Assembly (NCBI GenBank): GCA_033964015.1
Contig: CM066919.1
Location: 22,785,421-22,849,420 of the forward strand
DNA length: 64,000 nt
From: Scolanthus callimorphus
Lineage: Eukaryota; Cnidaria; Anthozoa; Actiniaria; Edwardsiidae
Direction: 5' to 3'
Shown here: piece after piece, positions 1-11,238 of the stretch
Layout of the letters: every line of letters begins with the position of its first letter
How positions within the stretch are numbered: the first letter of the stretch is position 1
Notes under the pieces: generated by a model
Told to the model about the DNA's origin: nothing
The model's input: the letters and a program-made list of their open reading frames with translations, nothing else
The model's database searches: none
Made by a program: the position numbers and the translations under genes

Positions 1-58
1 TATATTATTATATTATTATATTATTATATTATTATTGTTATTATTATTATTATTATGA
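1..58. repeat. AT-rich (ATT/TTA)n simple repeat at the window edge
   Basis: The first ~58 bases are a degenerate trinucleotide array of TAT/TTA/ATT units. It lies in the intron downstream of exon 3 of peroxidase A. Confidence 0.9.
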
Positions 59-291
59 AGAGAAAAAGCCGCTCTTCAATGCGGCCATTCCATCTCCCCA
101 CCAAGCATTGCTGGGAGGTCACCGTCCCTCTTTCTTGTGTACAGTATATGAGTAGATAATAAATAGATAATAAAAATAAAAATCGAAATTAAATATAGAC
201 GGCTGCCTATTCCAGTTGCACGACTCCTCCGAGGATCTTTCTTAAAGTGGTTTCCCCTTCCATTAGGACTGTTCTCTGCATAGAGGCCACT

Positions 292-294
292 ATA

Positions 295-341
<47 letters not shown>
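292..341. repeat. (ATT)n microsatellite
   Basis: About 16 uninterrupted ATT units in intron 3 of peroxidase A. Translated in different frames it gives poly-Asn or poly-Ile, which is an artefact and not protein. Confidence 0.95.
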
Positions 342-559
342 GCGGGAAACAGCTCGATAGTTTCTCGGCAGTGCTCTCGCACGTGAGGTGATCACCGCGG
401 TGCCACCTGGGAACGAGATTTACACGCGCATACAATAATAGCTGGAACAGTACGATCCATTGGCGAATACTCCATTCCACATTTGTGCAACAGCCTGGTC
501 AACGTAAGGTGTGACGCAAGCAAATTGCGGAACTGTGAAAAGGTGTATTCGCTTCTTAC

Positions 560-3500
560 ATGTGAAGCATCAAGGAAAGAAGACTTCTGATTATGCTGCT
601 GACGAACAAGCCCATTATTATTCTCGAACGGAACATTCCGCTTCAGCTCAATACAGGTTCCAGGTACAAAAGCCGGGTCGTTGGACGGGATTTTGATACC
701 AAAGCACTCTCCTTCGAATTTGCACGTCTCATCGCAGTGAATGCCCGGCTCCAACGCATGCGCAATATCGTGATCAACAAATTGTCCCCATGACATAAAC
801 AAATGCGAGACTCTCGACGATCTTTTATCTTCATCTGAAAATACTTTAAGGCTGACAGTGCGTGCATTCGGTAACTGATGGTTCATATTGATGTATCCTC
901 TTGGTTGAGATATATTATCTTTGTAATCGGGTGGGAGTAACCGGTCAAACGCAGTGTTGGCTGCACCCAGGCGTGGACCCTGAAGGTTGTTACACGAGCC
1001 GTCCACTGTCCGGAATTTGGACTTCCCATCGCAATTGAAACCCCGTTTCATACCGTGGTCAAGGGAAGCTACTTGTTTGACAGAGAGCCTGACAGAACAA
1101 AAAAAGAAATCCCGTTCTAGAACCTAATGGAAAATCATATAAATTTACATGCCGTTGTGTTATGTGTCTCGTATGCGTGAGTTCGTGAAAAAGAGGGAGG
1201 TAGAAAAGGCGAGATAAGGGGAAAATGGTCCAATAGACCTTTTTCCAAAATGGCCGCCGCAAATTCACATGTCTTAAAATTAAACCGACTGAAAATCAAA
1301 TACTGGCACCAGAAAGAGTATCCATCAGTAATACATTAAATTTTCGTTATGCCAAATGCCATGTCGGCTGAGAAAGCAGAGTCTGAAAATTGAAAATTTT
1401 ACAGAGATTTGTATGACTGGGGGTATGACGCATACCCCCAGTCATACAAACGTCTGTAAACTTTCAGATTTTCAACGTTCGTTTTCTCGGAAGATATTGG
1501 ATATAACGCAAGGAAACTGTGTAGTTTTACTAAAGTGATGCTGTTTGTTCTAGTGCTGGTGTTCAATTTAACAAAAATCAATTTGAATTTTCGCCGGCCA
1601 TTTTGGAAAAAGGTCTATTGAAAGGCGAGATTTAGCGAGGTAAGGCGTGCCAATTAGGACCTGTGAGATAACCCGAGATAGGGTGCGATAAGGTCTGTGG
1701 TCTGTAACAATAATAATAATAATAATGTAGGCACTTGTATACCGCAAATTATCATATGGATATGTTCAAATGCGGTTACAGATGTGGACATGTCTGATCC
1801 CTAAAATGCGGACTGCGATTTATACAATGTATGAGTGGTTGTTAGATTACATTCTGTGACGAGCATTGTGATTGTTTAACGTCTCTCACATAGTGGTTAT
1901 GAGAGACGGGACCTCGGTTTTATTGTCTCATCCGAAAGACGTGATGAAAGACAGGAGAAATGACGAATCACTTCAACCCACGATGGACACAAGGTTCGAA
2001 ACAGCAGAGAAAAATCCCAACTGCCCCCGACTGGGATTCGAACCCGGTGCACAGAGGTGAGAGGCAAACGCTTTACACGCTGCACCACCCGTGCTTATTG
2101 AGAGTAATTGAGAGAGCTGGACGGTGGGTTTATTTAATTGATCCAAAAGGTAATGTTTCAAAGAACTTTCAAAGAACACCTAGAACATATTTTAAAGAAT
2201 ACGTAGACTATGATGAACCACGGAGACCCAGAGAATTTTTCCTCTGCTCCGCGGTTAGAGGAAAAATCCCCTGGGTCTCCGGGATGACTATGAACAGATT
2301 AAAAAGGAAGAATATCATGAAACAACCCATCCATGGGAAAAGCTGAATTTCCCAAGGCACTCGCATGGGAAGCGTTCGGAAGTCACATGGATAGCCACGG
2401 GAAATCCGAACACTTCCCATTTAGTCCAGTAAACGAGAATGATTTAGGTTCGACAAAATTCGTAACAAAGCTCACTCACCCTAATTCTGTTTATATGCAT
2501 CCAAATAGTGCACACATAAAAATCCAACCGAATCCGACCATGGCAACCTCTTTATTTCGACCATCGAAAATCCAAGATGGCCGCCATTTTGAACAAAAAT
2601 CCAAATAAAACATTTACACAATATGTAACAAAGCCCACTTACTCTAAATCTGTATATATGCGTCCAAATAGTGCACATATAAAAATCCACCCGAATCCGC
2701 CCTTGGCAACCTCTTTATTTCGACCATCGAAAATCCAAGATGGCCGCCAAATCCAAGATGGCCGCCATTTTGAACAAAAATCAAAATAAAACAGTTACAA
2801 AATATGTAACAAAGCTGACGCATCCTAAATCTGTTTCTATGCGTTCAAATAGTGCACAAATAAAACTCTACCCGAATCCGACCATGGCAACCTCTTTATT
2901 TTGACAATCGAAAATCCAAGATGGCTGCCAAATTCAAGATGGCCACCATTTTTCAACAAATCGAAAATCCAAGATGACCGCCATTCGTAGCCGAGTATTT
3001 AAGAAAGAGGGATGTCTCTGACACCCAACTGAAGAAGGCGTTGATACAAGTGTTGTGGATCCAGCTCTACTTGAGGTAAGGGTCGTGACGCGATTCTTCT
3101 GTGAAAACGAATACGCTGATACCGTCTCACAAACCACTGACTGCAGAATTTTTAGCTCCATAATTCTTCATAATTGTTTCCTATTTTTACCTTACCTGGT
3201 CACGCGGTACTGCTGGGAGGGGCCGACGGACTGTTCACTGAACTGACTGTTGGGAGGGAATAATTTTGCTTTATCTCTATCGATAAACCGGAACAAAAAA
3301 CTGCCTCTTTTTGAACGAAATGTTGGTCCAACATCAGTAGATTCATCTTCTCGTTTCCGTTTTGTCTGCTCATACCGTCTAGCATTCGTATGGCTTTTTC
3401 AACAGTCGGTATGTAAATAAAGTTTGCTTCCATCGAATTCGAAACTTGGTAACGTTTTCTCTGAGTGCCGCTCGTTATGCTTTACAGAACAGTTATATTT

Positions 3501-6500
3501 ATAGTTTCCATGCTTCCATTTCGAACACGCATGATTTTGTTCTTTAAAGTTTATTTTTACATCGCACAGTATGCACGGGGCTTCGGGTGTATTACTAGAT
3601 AAAGACCTCATGAATTGATTTTGACATACATAACCCGAGGGGGTTGGTCAGGAATGATCGTCGGAAATTCTAAGTTTCACCCCTAAACATACCAAACACG
3701 GGGCGGCTCAAATATTTTTCTTTCCCTAAAAGATCCCCTAAAAGATGAGGCCTTATGTGCCAAGTAGGCGCGAAGGAGACAGGCAAGAGGTAAAAGATGC
3801 CCATCAAGAAGTTTCTGCATGACAAAAATCCTGCCTTTAATGTTGTCTAATTTTATCGTCTTCTAATCTAGTAATCTCTCTTTCTTGCACGGTGTTTAAA
3901 GCACCATCATGAGAGAAAACAATGGACGATTCCAGCTATAATTCACGCGCGCGCTGCATGTAGGTCGGTAGATATGGCACATTTGTCGAATTCTGGTAGT
4001 TGTGGGACACGGATTGGGCATAGATGGAATCGTCCATTTGGACACAATTTCGGCCCTAAAAGATACCAATCTCCCTAAAATTGTATTGAAGATCAAGATC
4101 ACTCCTAAAAGAGACCAAACTCCGTGATTTAACCCCTAAAAGATACGACGATCATCCCCGACCAAAAAATATGGGATTCCCCCCAGGATACGTACAATTA
4201 TTCATACATACTTTTATTTTTCGCCTTTTTTTCCCTTTTCCTTTTCCCTACAATTCCAGACTTTTTTACTATTAAAAGGGGGTAGGGAAAGTTACAGAAG
4301 AAAGAAAAGTATTCTAGTTAGGTTCAAGGTCCCAGGAGCTAAATCCAGGATCTCAATGGCGGTATGGCTCTGACAGTTGACGGTTAAAAAATACGCTTTT
4401 TGACGGTTGACGGTTAATTTTTGTTCTTGACGGTTAATTTGGATATTATTTAGTACAAAAGTACAATGCATTACATATCTTCTGTGGTAACATAAAAAAG
4501 CGTGAAAAATCCCTCAAAATCATCGTCTATGATCGCGACTGCCCGCCAGGCTTGTAAGTGGGGGATTATTTTTTGGAGTTATTGTCTTCGTTGCGCGCAG
4601 TCTTCGCGCGCCGAAATTTTAAATGCACATGATGATATAGAACTTGCTGGAATCACTCCTTAGGGAATTTCTTGTGATCCCCCCTTTCAGGGCATCAGGT
4701 TTCGAGAGATCCCCCCTTTCGCTTACCCACAAATGAAGCGATTCCCCAAAAAATCCTCCCTCCCCCCAGGCGATAAGTAATGACCGGTCCCTTATTGACC
4801 GCGACGAAATACGTTTTTTTTTTTTACGGTAAACCTTTTGACGGTTGACGGTTAATATTTTTTTGACGGTTGACGGTTAATATTTTCGCATTTTGACGCT
4901 TGACGCTTAATTTTTTCGGCTTTTGACGCTTGACGGTTAACCCCATGAGACCCCGTAAATCAACTTAAGTTTTCTAAGTTGGTTCCAGAGTTATAATAAC
5001 ATTTGATTATGTAGCGACAAACTTCATACAACAAAGAACGAACAACAACACACATTGGCAGCTAAGGGCACTTAAATTGTATTATATGATTTAAATGATT
5101 GAATTTGTATCAATTCAATCATTATTAAATATTACTGCCTTTGGCTTTTAACCATATTTTTTTAAGATTGACTAATAAAGAGAATTAGAAAATAACAGCT
5201 ATGTTGTATTGTGAATGTGCGCATTCTGATTGGTTAAAAAGCGTGTTTGTAAGAGACCTGAGAAACACGATTGTCACGCAACGCTGTCGCGCGTGTGTAT
5301 GTTATTTTCTAAAAGCAATAAAAATACTTTCTGCGTGCTCTCTGGTTTCTTACAAACACTCGGGGAATGTTGGTCGAACTGATAAAACTTGAAAGACACT
5401 CGCCTTCGGCTCGTGTCTTTCAAGTTTTGATCAGTTCTCCCAACATCCCCCTCGTGATTGTAATAAAGCAGAGAGCACGCGGAAAGTACTTTTATTGCTT
5501 AAATATATATTAGAAAAACGAATTTTCCTTCTCGGCTTTATGAATTGTAGTTGCCGGTCTTACGTGTATTGGTAGGCAATAAAAGACTAACACATTTTTT
5601 TTTTTGGTTCAAAAATGGCGGCCATCTTGGATTTTCGATGGTCGAAATAAAGAGGCTGCCACGGTCGGATTTGGGTAGATTTTTATGTTTGCCCTATTTG
5701 GACGCAAACAAACAGATTTAGGGTGAATGAGTTTTGTAATATATTGTTTGACTGTTTTTGTTTTTGTTTTGTTTTTTGTTCAAAAATGGCGGCCAGCTTG
5801 GATTTGGTGGCCATCTTGGATTTTCGATGGTCGAAATAAAGAGGTTGCCATGGTCGGATTCGGGTAGATTTTTATGTGTGCACTATTTGGAGGCATATTA
5901 ACAGATTTAGGGTAAGTGGGCTTTGTCACATATTGGGTAACTGTTTGATTTGGGTTTTTGTTCGAAAATGGCGGCCATCTTGGATTTGGCGGTCATCTTG
6001 GATTTTCGATGGTCGAAATAAAGAGGTTACCATGGTCGGATTCGGGTGGATTTTTATGTGTGCATTATTTGGACGCATATAAACAGATTTAAGGTGAATG
6101 GGCTTTGTTACAAATTTTGTCGAACCTCGCCTATAAAAATCACTTCGTTTACTGGACTAATTCTTCTACCATGGGAAATTCAGCTTTTCCAATGGATGGG
6201 TTTCTGCATAAAATCCTTGTTCATGTTTTCTGTATTGTGTCGTCGATTTCATTCTGGCGGGTTTTATTTTCGTAAATTCAAAATAAAAATAATGAAATAT
6301 AAAAGATGAAAAAAGGGGCTGTGGTGAAAAATTCCTCAGGAGGCCCATTGACCGAGACAAACAAGCATAATTCGCCTTTGTCACACGGCAGCCATCTTGG
6401 ATTTTTTCTTACAGAAATGACTATGGGTGGGTGATCTTACACACCTGGCCTCGCTTTCATGCCAGCTTCGCTGTATTAGAAAATCCAAGATGGCTGCCGT

Positions 6501-7648
6501 GTGACAAAGGCGAATGGCCACCACTACAACGACGTTTCTCGAACAACTGCAAGTTCGATTGGTGAATTTTCATACATTTGTTGCTACAGATATGAGGGAA
6601 GACACTTACGAATCTTCTAAATATGATTGTATGATTATCGTAAAGGTAGGTTCGACAGAAGGTCTGTAAGTGCGACTGAAGTTTCACGTTTGCGCCGTAG
6701 GCCTAAGTGTTTTCAGTTCATGAGTTAAACTATAATCACATAAACAAACACTTACCCCCATTGTTTAGCCAAATGTTTGGCCATTTTCTCTCTCATCAGG
6801 ACACGTTTACGTGCTGGTTCCAGTTCAGGAACAAACCTGCCATAATGACGGTCACGGGCCTTTGGGGTTAAATCGGTTTTCTTGAATCTTTCGTCTTCTT
6901 CCTCTTGTTCGCGCTTTGCCTTCTCAAAAGCCTCAACGAGGATCTCTCTTGGTATTCCAGGGATATCAGCAAGTCGGTTGGGATTTTGCGGTGTTGTTTG
7001 GTAGGAATCGTTGTCAATCTCTCCATCTACATTTCGAAACAGCGAAAGGAGAACAAATGGTAAAGATCGACTAGGAATCCTACTTCCAGCTTTGAAATCT
7101 GGAATCAAGCTATTGGAATCTGGTCTCTGTAATTCTTTTCTCTTTTAACAATCCTGATTCCAATGCAGTTTGTAATTCGGAATCAAGGGGATAGACTCTG
7201 GAATCCAGCGGTTGGAATTCAGAATCTAAACAACTGGTTCCCTAACGGAGCCACTAAGGAACACGAGAAGCAACAACATTGTTAGCTGCTATTTGAGGTA
7301 TAATTTCTATGGTAAATTGTGTATCAAGAGAAAGCTCTTTGAGAAACAAGGAGGGGATGGAGTTGGGTCAAAATGGAATATAATCGCGTCCTTGTTGCAA
7401 GGTTTTATTCTAGAAGAACTCGTCAATGCATAACAAAGATGAATTGAGCTGAGAGATAAAGGAACCAAATATGTCCACACACCTGATGGCGAGATGACGT
7501 CATCAATGATGTCATCAACACTGGCGTCTGCAATAGACCTGACTCTGACGTCATCAGTAGTGTCACCCGGAACATTGGCTTGGTTTGCATGACCTTTGAT
7601 CTCCACAGCTAACAGAGTTACAACCACGAGCAGAACAAGAATCTTCAT
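560..7648 (-). CDS. Peroxidase A: secreted animal haem peroxidase, partial (exons 1-3)
   Basis: Haem-dependent oxidation of halides or phenolics by H2O2 is the expected activity of this family (peroxidase-cyclooxygenase superfamily, MPO/EPO-like). Exons seen: 1 = 7483-7648, 2 = 6756-7026, 3 = 560-1088. Phases are 1, 2 and 0, exactly as in the three paralogues, giving 322 codons. The start is MKILVLLVVVTLLAVEIKGH, a clear signal peptide. Exon 2 codes an acidic/basic propeptide containing RFVPELEPARKR. Exon 3 holds [10 protein letters not shown] and the distal haem motif WGQFVDHD (W246; Gln248, Asp251 and His252 match MPO Gln91, Asp94 and His95), followed by the calcium-loop motif SSFLDAS, with Ser where MPO has Thr168. 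Exon 4 onward, with the Arg/Glu pair and proximal His, is not within the first 559 bases and must lie left of the window, unless the gene is truncated. Intron 2 (1089-6755) is swollen by transposons. All three exons read in frame. Confidence 0.88.
1706..2095 (-). mobile_element. tRNA-derived SINE
   Basis: Read on the minus strand, a tRNA-like head (2020-2095) has an A-box-like TGGTGCAGCG and a B-box GGTTCGAATCC. It is followed by an unrelated body containing ACCGAGGTCCCG and a 3' tail that ends GTGCCTA plus (ATT)n. This head-body-simple-repeat tail layout is the standard SINE structure. The head lacks a credible full cloverleaf, so it is not a functional tRNA gene. It sits in intron 2 of peroxidase A. 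Confidence 0.72.
2221..2281. repeat. Short perfect hairpin (MITE-like)
   Basis: The arms GGAGACCCAG...TTTTTCCTC and GAGGAAAAAT...CTGGGTCTCC are inverted around a GC-rich loop with CCGCGG. It lies just left of the long-TIR element. Confidence 0.7.
3635..4193. mobile_element. Palindromic MITE nested in the 3.9-kb element
   Basis: The ends are inverted: GTTGGTCAGGAATGATCGTC at 3643 against GACGATCATCCCCGACC near 4147. There is an inner inverted pair, CAATGGACGATTCC and GGAATCGTCCATTTGG (about 3920-4045). Several CCCTAAAAGAT units occur in both halves. Non-coding. Confidence 0.7.
4371..4945. repeat. TGACGGT-type minisatellite clusters around a MITE fragment
   Basis: Clusters of TTGACGGTTGACGGTTAA occur at 4371-4440 and 4835-4945. 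Between them, 4650-4790 is a fragment of the MITE family found at 7786-8615, ending GGCGATAAGTAATGACCGG. No coding potential. Confidence 0.75.
5195..5515. mobile_element. Foldback MITE with central perfect hairpin
   Basis: The outer arms GTGCGCATTCTGATTGG...AATAAAAATACTTTC and GAAAGTACTTTTATTGC are partly inverted. The centre (about 5385-5430) is a perfect stem: AACTTGAAAGACAC, loop CTCGCCTTCGGCTCG, GTGTCTTTCAAGTT. It belongs to the same loose family as 40972-41100 and the 15.6-16.4 kb cluster (CGGCTGCGCC or similar loops). Confidence 0.65.
6370..6515. mobile_element. 146-bp MITE, copy 1 (complete)
   Basis: The termini ATTCGCCTTTGTCACACGGC and GCCGTGTGACAAAGGCGAAT are perfect inverted repeats continuing into AGCCATCTTGGATTTT. 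The core reads AATGACTATGGGTGGGTGA. Another complete copy of equal length lies at 10244-10389 and a truncated one at 8662. It is in intron 2 of peroxidase A. Confidence 0.9.
7027..7482. other. Intron 1 of peroxidase A, no recognised feature
   Basis: This 456-bp intron holds loosely repeated GGAATC/GATTCC motifs (7080-7240). I see no gene, hairpin or transposon end. Confidence 0.6.
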
Positions 7649-7785
7649 GGTCCTTCAGGTCCTGTTGAAATTGGGTCAATAACGATAGCGATCTTCCTCT
7701 ATTTTTTTTTTTGTAAGTTATGGAAGCAGATAGCCGAAAGCGGATTGAGCCAAAGGTCACGTGTGTAGAAGCCCTAAATGTAATA

Positions 7786-8615
7786 ACTGGCCCTAAGTGT
7801 AATAAAGGCCCCAAGTGTAATAGGAAATGGCCGGTCATTACTTATCGCCTGGAGTGGGGGGGGGGGGCGATCATTATTTATCGCCTGGTGGGGGGGGGGG
7901 GGGGGGGGGGTGGCAGCAGAGGATTTTGGGTAATACAAGGTCAAAAATGCGGTGATCCTTCCTCTATAAGTACAATGATTAACGTGATCGCCCCTCAGAC
8001 AGAACAGGGGCCCCCTATTTGACCTAGTAGAAGACAATTTACAGATAGCATTTTTCTTTCGTTGCGCGCGAAGCGAGCCCGAATTTTGATGAGCGCATTT
8101 CATCAAGCCTTAGAGAAAGTGTAGATGAAAATTGCGTTTTTTATGTATTAAGCAAATCCTGTAGGTTTTATTATTCATGCGCGCAATTGCGCGCCGAAAT
8201 GACGAAATTATTATTATTCGTTTGCGTGACGCGCGGGCCAAATGACGAATCTATGCCTGTAACATCAAACTCACGCTTACACTTCTTTCGAACAAAGTGA
8301 CTGCCTGTCAGGCTTATCACTGCAGGGCATTTTTGGTAGAGTTTGTTTTTCCTCGCCAAGATACACTTCTTCTTGTGAACGGTGGAAGGTAGTGTCTTCG
8401 TTGCGCGAGTTGCCAAAGACTTTATTATACGATATTTGAATGTGAAGTGAAGTAGAAAAACGCAAATGATAGAGAAGTTGCTGGAATAACTACTTAGAAA
8501 ATTTCTTGTGTTCCCCCCTTTCAGGGCTTCAGGTTTTGAGAGATATCCCCTTTGGCTCGCCCCAAAATGAAGTGATCCCCCCAAATCCTCTGCCCCCCCC
8601 CCCCCCCCCCCCCCT
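7786..8615. mobile_element. MITE with G-tract/C-tract ends (ATTACTTATCGCC family)
   Basis: The left part (7786-8045) contains GGCCGGTCATTACTTATCGC, two long G runs, then GCAGAGGATTTTGGGTAA and GCCCCTCAGACAGAACAGG. The right part (8480-8615) carries the reverse-oriented partner, ending AAATCCTCTGCCCCCC after TTTCTTGTG and CCCCCCTTTCAGGGC. A direct copy of the left part lies at 11320-11560 and a fragment at 4650-4790. The poly-C/poly-G runs may be misassembled in length. Confidence 0.6.
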
Positions 8616-8661
8616 CCTCTTCTTTGCATTACAGTGGGCCTCAATTCAACGGCCATCCTCT

Positions 8662-8757
8662 ATTCACCTTTGTCACACGGCAGCCATCTTGGATTTTTTC
8701 TTACAGAAATGACTATGCGTGGGTGAGCTTACACGCTTGGCCTCACTTTCATGCCAA
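8662..8757. mobile_element. 146-bp MITE, truncated copy
   Basis: It matches the first ~95 bp of the 146-bp MITE (ATTCACCTTTGTCACACGGC onward, core AATGACTATGCGTGGGTGA) and then breaks at a poly-C run. The right inverted end is missing. Confidence 0.85.
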
Positions 8758-8845
8758 CCCCCCCCCCCCCCCCCCCCACCCAAAAAAAAAAAATCTCATT
8801 GTTCACCACTAAGAGGCAAATTGTCACACCGCGAGCGCAGAGTCA

Positions 8846-8856
8846 GTACCATAGCC
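8846..8856. repeat. Target-site duplication, left copy (GTACCATAGCC)
   Basis: The 11-bp GTACCATAGCC directly abuts the first base of the left TIR and is repeated exactly at 10165-10175. Confidence 0.85.
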
Positions 8857-10164
8857 ATCCTCGCGCGCCAAGGGTCCTTCCCTCACCTCCCCCCAGGGGA
8901 CAGAGGAAAAGGACCCTGGAATGGTCTGGTCACGTGTCACCCAGATTTCGGGTGGTAACAAAAATTCCCAAGCGGGGGTAGGATACGCGCACGTTGCTCC
9001 TTGCGTTTTCTAAAAATGGCGGCTCGTGACTGGGACTAGCAACGGCGACTAAAAACACTGAGAAACAAGTAACTTTGTTGAGAAACAGTTTACTTTTCCT
9101 CCAAAGCTAAACAACTTTTCTGCTGAGGATTTTCTGTATGGAGAGCTTTTATATCCTGCTACATGGGAGGCTTCAGTTTCGTGTTCTTTTTCTACTGGCA
9201 GTCCTTCGAGGGTTCATTGCGTCGGTTGCTCGTCACGAGACAACAAGTTGAAACGTTTTTGCCGTCTAATAAATCGGCTTGTCCGGCAGCAAGCTTGAAG
9301 ACTATGATGTGCCAATAAAGACAATATTAACTCGTGAACACATAAAAACAAGTGGAAAAGATGATTGCAAACCCGAGAACATTCGTCTCTGGCCCAGATT
9401 TGAGTGCAGAGTTGACTGGTTTCGTCTTGATTGTTCTTCGCAAGGTGGAAATGTTTACCTTGCTGCCCTAGCAAGCTGGGAAAACTACCCTGCTCGTCTG
9501 CATGGTTGTTCGGCTACAAGCTTGAGTCAAGGAGATATTTTCGGTAAAGACAGTAAACTCGCAAACTCTTGAAAGCAAGTGGAAAAAACTATAGATAGCA
9601 AAAACCCGCTTGTCGCCGAAAGCTGGCAAATACTCACAGAGAAAAAGACTCGTTTTCCTGGCGAAACAAACAGTAACACAGTTTCAAATCCTCACAAGAA
9701 ATACTGTATGTAGTAGCTAAAAGTATAGATTACTTCTTAGGTAAGTTGACTTGAATTAATGTACTTACCTTACATACTTAAAATAAACTAGCACGCTAAA
9801 ATAAATTGCTCAATATCCTTGTCGTTTCTGCTCGTGTTGTTGCTTTGACTTAAAGTTTATATTTCTCAACTGGGAAATTATGGTTCAGTCAGCCTGGGAA
9901 TTAGTTCAAAAGTTCTTGGAAAAACAACGGAAAGTTTATTTTCCATATTTTTGATTTTCGTGACTAATAGTTTTGGGCAAAATGCAGAAATCTGACAAAA
10001 TGTCTTCAGTCTCTTTTTGTCAGAAATTTTCCGTTGGGACCCCACCCCAAGTTTTGATTTTTGTTACCACCCGAAATCTGGGTGACACGTGACCAGACCA
10101 TTCCAGGGTCCTTTTCCTCTGTCCCCTGGGGGGAGGTGAGGGAAGGACCCTGGCGCGCGAGGAT
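8857..10164. mobile_element. 1308-bp non-autonomous Mutator-like (MULE) element
   Basis: The TIRs at 8857-8965 and 10057-10164 are about 108 bp and differ by one indel; both begin ATCCTCGCGCGCC. The element is flanked by an exact 11-bp direct repeat. Long TIRs with a 9-11 bp target duplication are the hallmark of the Mutator superfamily. The interior (8966-10056) has two degenerate copies of a segment with CAAGCTTGA and AAGCAAGTGGAAAA, and no transposase. The near-identity of the TIRs implies a young insertion. Confidence 0.82.
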
Positions 10165-10175
10165 GTACCATAGCC
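10165..10175. repeat. Target-site duplication, right copy (GTACCATAGCC)
   Basis: Exact direct repeat of 8846-8856 adjoining the right TIR of the MULE-like element. Confidence 0.85.
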
Positions 10176-10243
10176 TGATGGTAGTAGCGCGCGTGAAAGG
10201 TTACTCACTGTAACTCCATTTTTGGCTTAGAGGCGAAATGTTT

Positions 10244-10389
10244 ATTCGCCTTTGTCACACGGCAGCCATCTTGGATTTTTTCTTACAGAAATGACTATGC
10301 GTGGGTGAGCTTACACGCTTGGCCTCGCTTTCATGCCAGCTTCGCTGTATTAGAAAATCCAAGATGGCTGCCGTGTGACAAAGGCGAAT
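10244..10389. mobile_element. 146-bp MITE, copy 2 (complete)
   Basis: Same length, TIRs and core as the copy at 6370-6515. It lies 69 bp right of the MULE-like element's target duplication. Confidence 0.9.
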
Positions 10390-11238
10390 TGAGCAGCCAC
10401 TTTTTAAAGTCCCAAAATACCGTACTTGTCACTCCAACTAGGACGGATATTCTACCGCATGTAGGGGTCTAATATGAAGCAAACACCGGGGGCTTGTAAT
10501 ATTAAGTATCGGCTTCGGGGAACAGATACACCACGAAAAAACTCTTCTATGCATTTCAAAAACAATGGAAGTCTTGTTGTCTCAACTAATTGATATCTTG
10601 ATTTCTGTACTTAACAAGACTAAAATTTTGTAAGCTGTGGTGCCAGCCAATATTTGCACAAACGAATTTGATTGGCTAGAAAAGCGAAAGCTTTACTATT
10701 AGCGGTAAAACCATTCTAAAAATAACTAGGTCTGTCAAAATGCCTTGTCAATAGGGCAATACTAGAGAGGGACGCCCCTTTTTCTGAGACTCTGGCACCG
10801 AATTAGAAAATGTGGACGGAAAAATCGAGGCTCAATTTAGTGAGAAAACATGCCTCAATGATTTCACGAAATCCTAAAAAGCTGCAACTAGAAAATGCAA
10901 CGGAAGGCTCAGCTTAAGTTCATTTGTTAGTCCTTGACCTGTTTCCAAATCATTTTTGAGGCTAGTTGCAGTTCTTCAAAATTTTGTGAAATCGTTGGCG
11001 CAAAACGCTCATTAGCTCTCACGGTTTTGTATTGAACGTTGCACCACGCGTCCGCAAATTTTCAATTTATAGCTCCCTCGAACCAGTTTGATGAACATTG
11101 CTTGTACTTATACATAAGATGAAACTCAGAACATCAAATGATCCTCATATTGAATAACGTCAACTGTGCTTCGATCAGCTCCACTGCTTACAGAAAGAGC
11201 CATCTTCTAATAGCAACACGTCATCCAGCACCGTGCTT
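10390..11238. other. Intergenic, no recognised feature
   Basis: AT-rich sequence with no convincing coding region. A weak inverted pair lies around AACTAGAAAATGCAACGG (about 10885) and GAGGCTAGTTGCAG (about 10960). Confidence 0.5.

Larger units (their letters stand above)
2318..6208. mobile_element. ~3.9-kb non-autonomous DNA element with long, internally repeated inverted arms
   Basis: The left arm (about 2318-2990) and right arm (about 5595-6208) are inverted copies. Each starts with the terminal motif AAACCCATCC, GGAAAAGCTGAATTTCCC, then AGTCCAGTAAACGA, and continues into about three tandem units of roughly 170-190 bp. These units contain TCCAAATAGTGCACA, CTCTTTATTTCGACCATCG and AAGATGGCCGCC. 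The middle carries other repeats (3635-4193, 4371-4945, 5195-5515), and no transposase-like reading frame is visible. The left arm has a ~60-bp insertion after the terminal motif. Terminal pieces of the same family recur at 23657, 32440 and 36363. Confidence 0.65.

Noticed and set aside
76..480. 134-codon frame with poly-Asn or poly-Ile
   Set aside because: Product of an ATT microsatellite; no homology to the peroxidase exon expected there.
2020..2095. tRNA gene on the minus strand
   Set aside because: A and B boxes are present but the acceptor stem does not pair well, and the segment continues into a SINE body and (ATT)n tail.
8506..8981. Proline-rich small frames
   Set aside because: Translations of poly-C tracts inside MITE fragments and of the MULE TIR.
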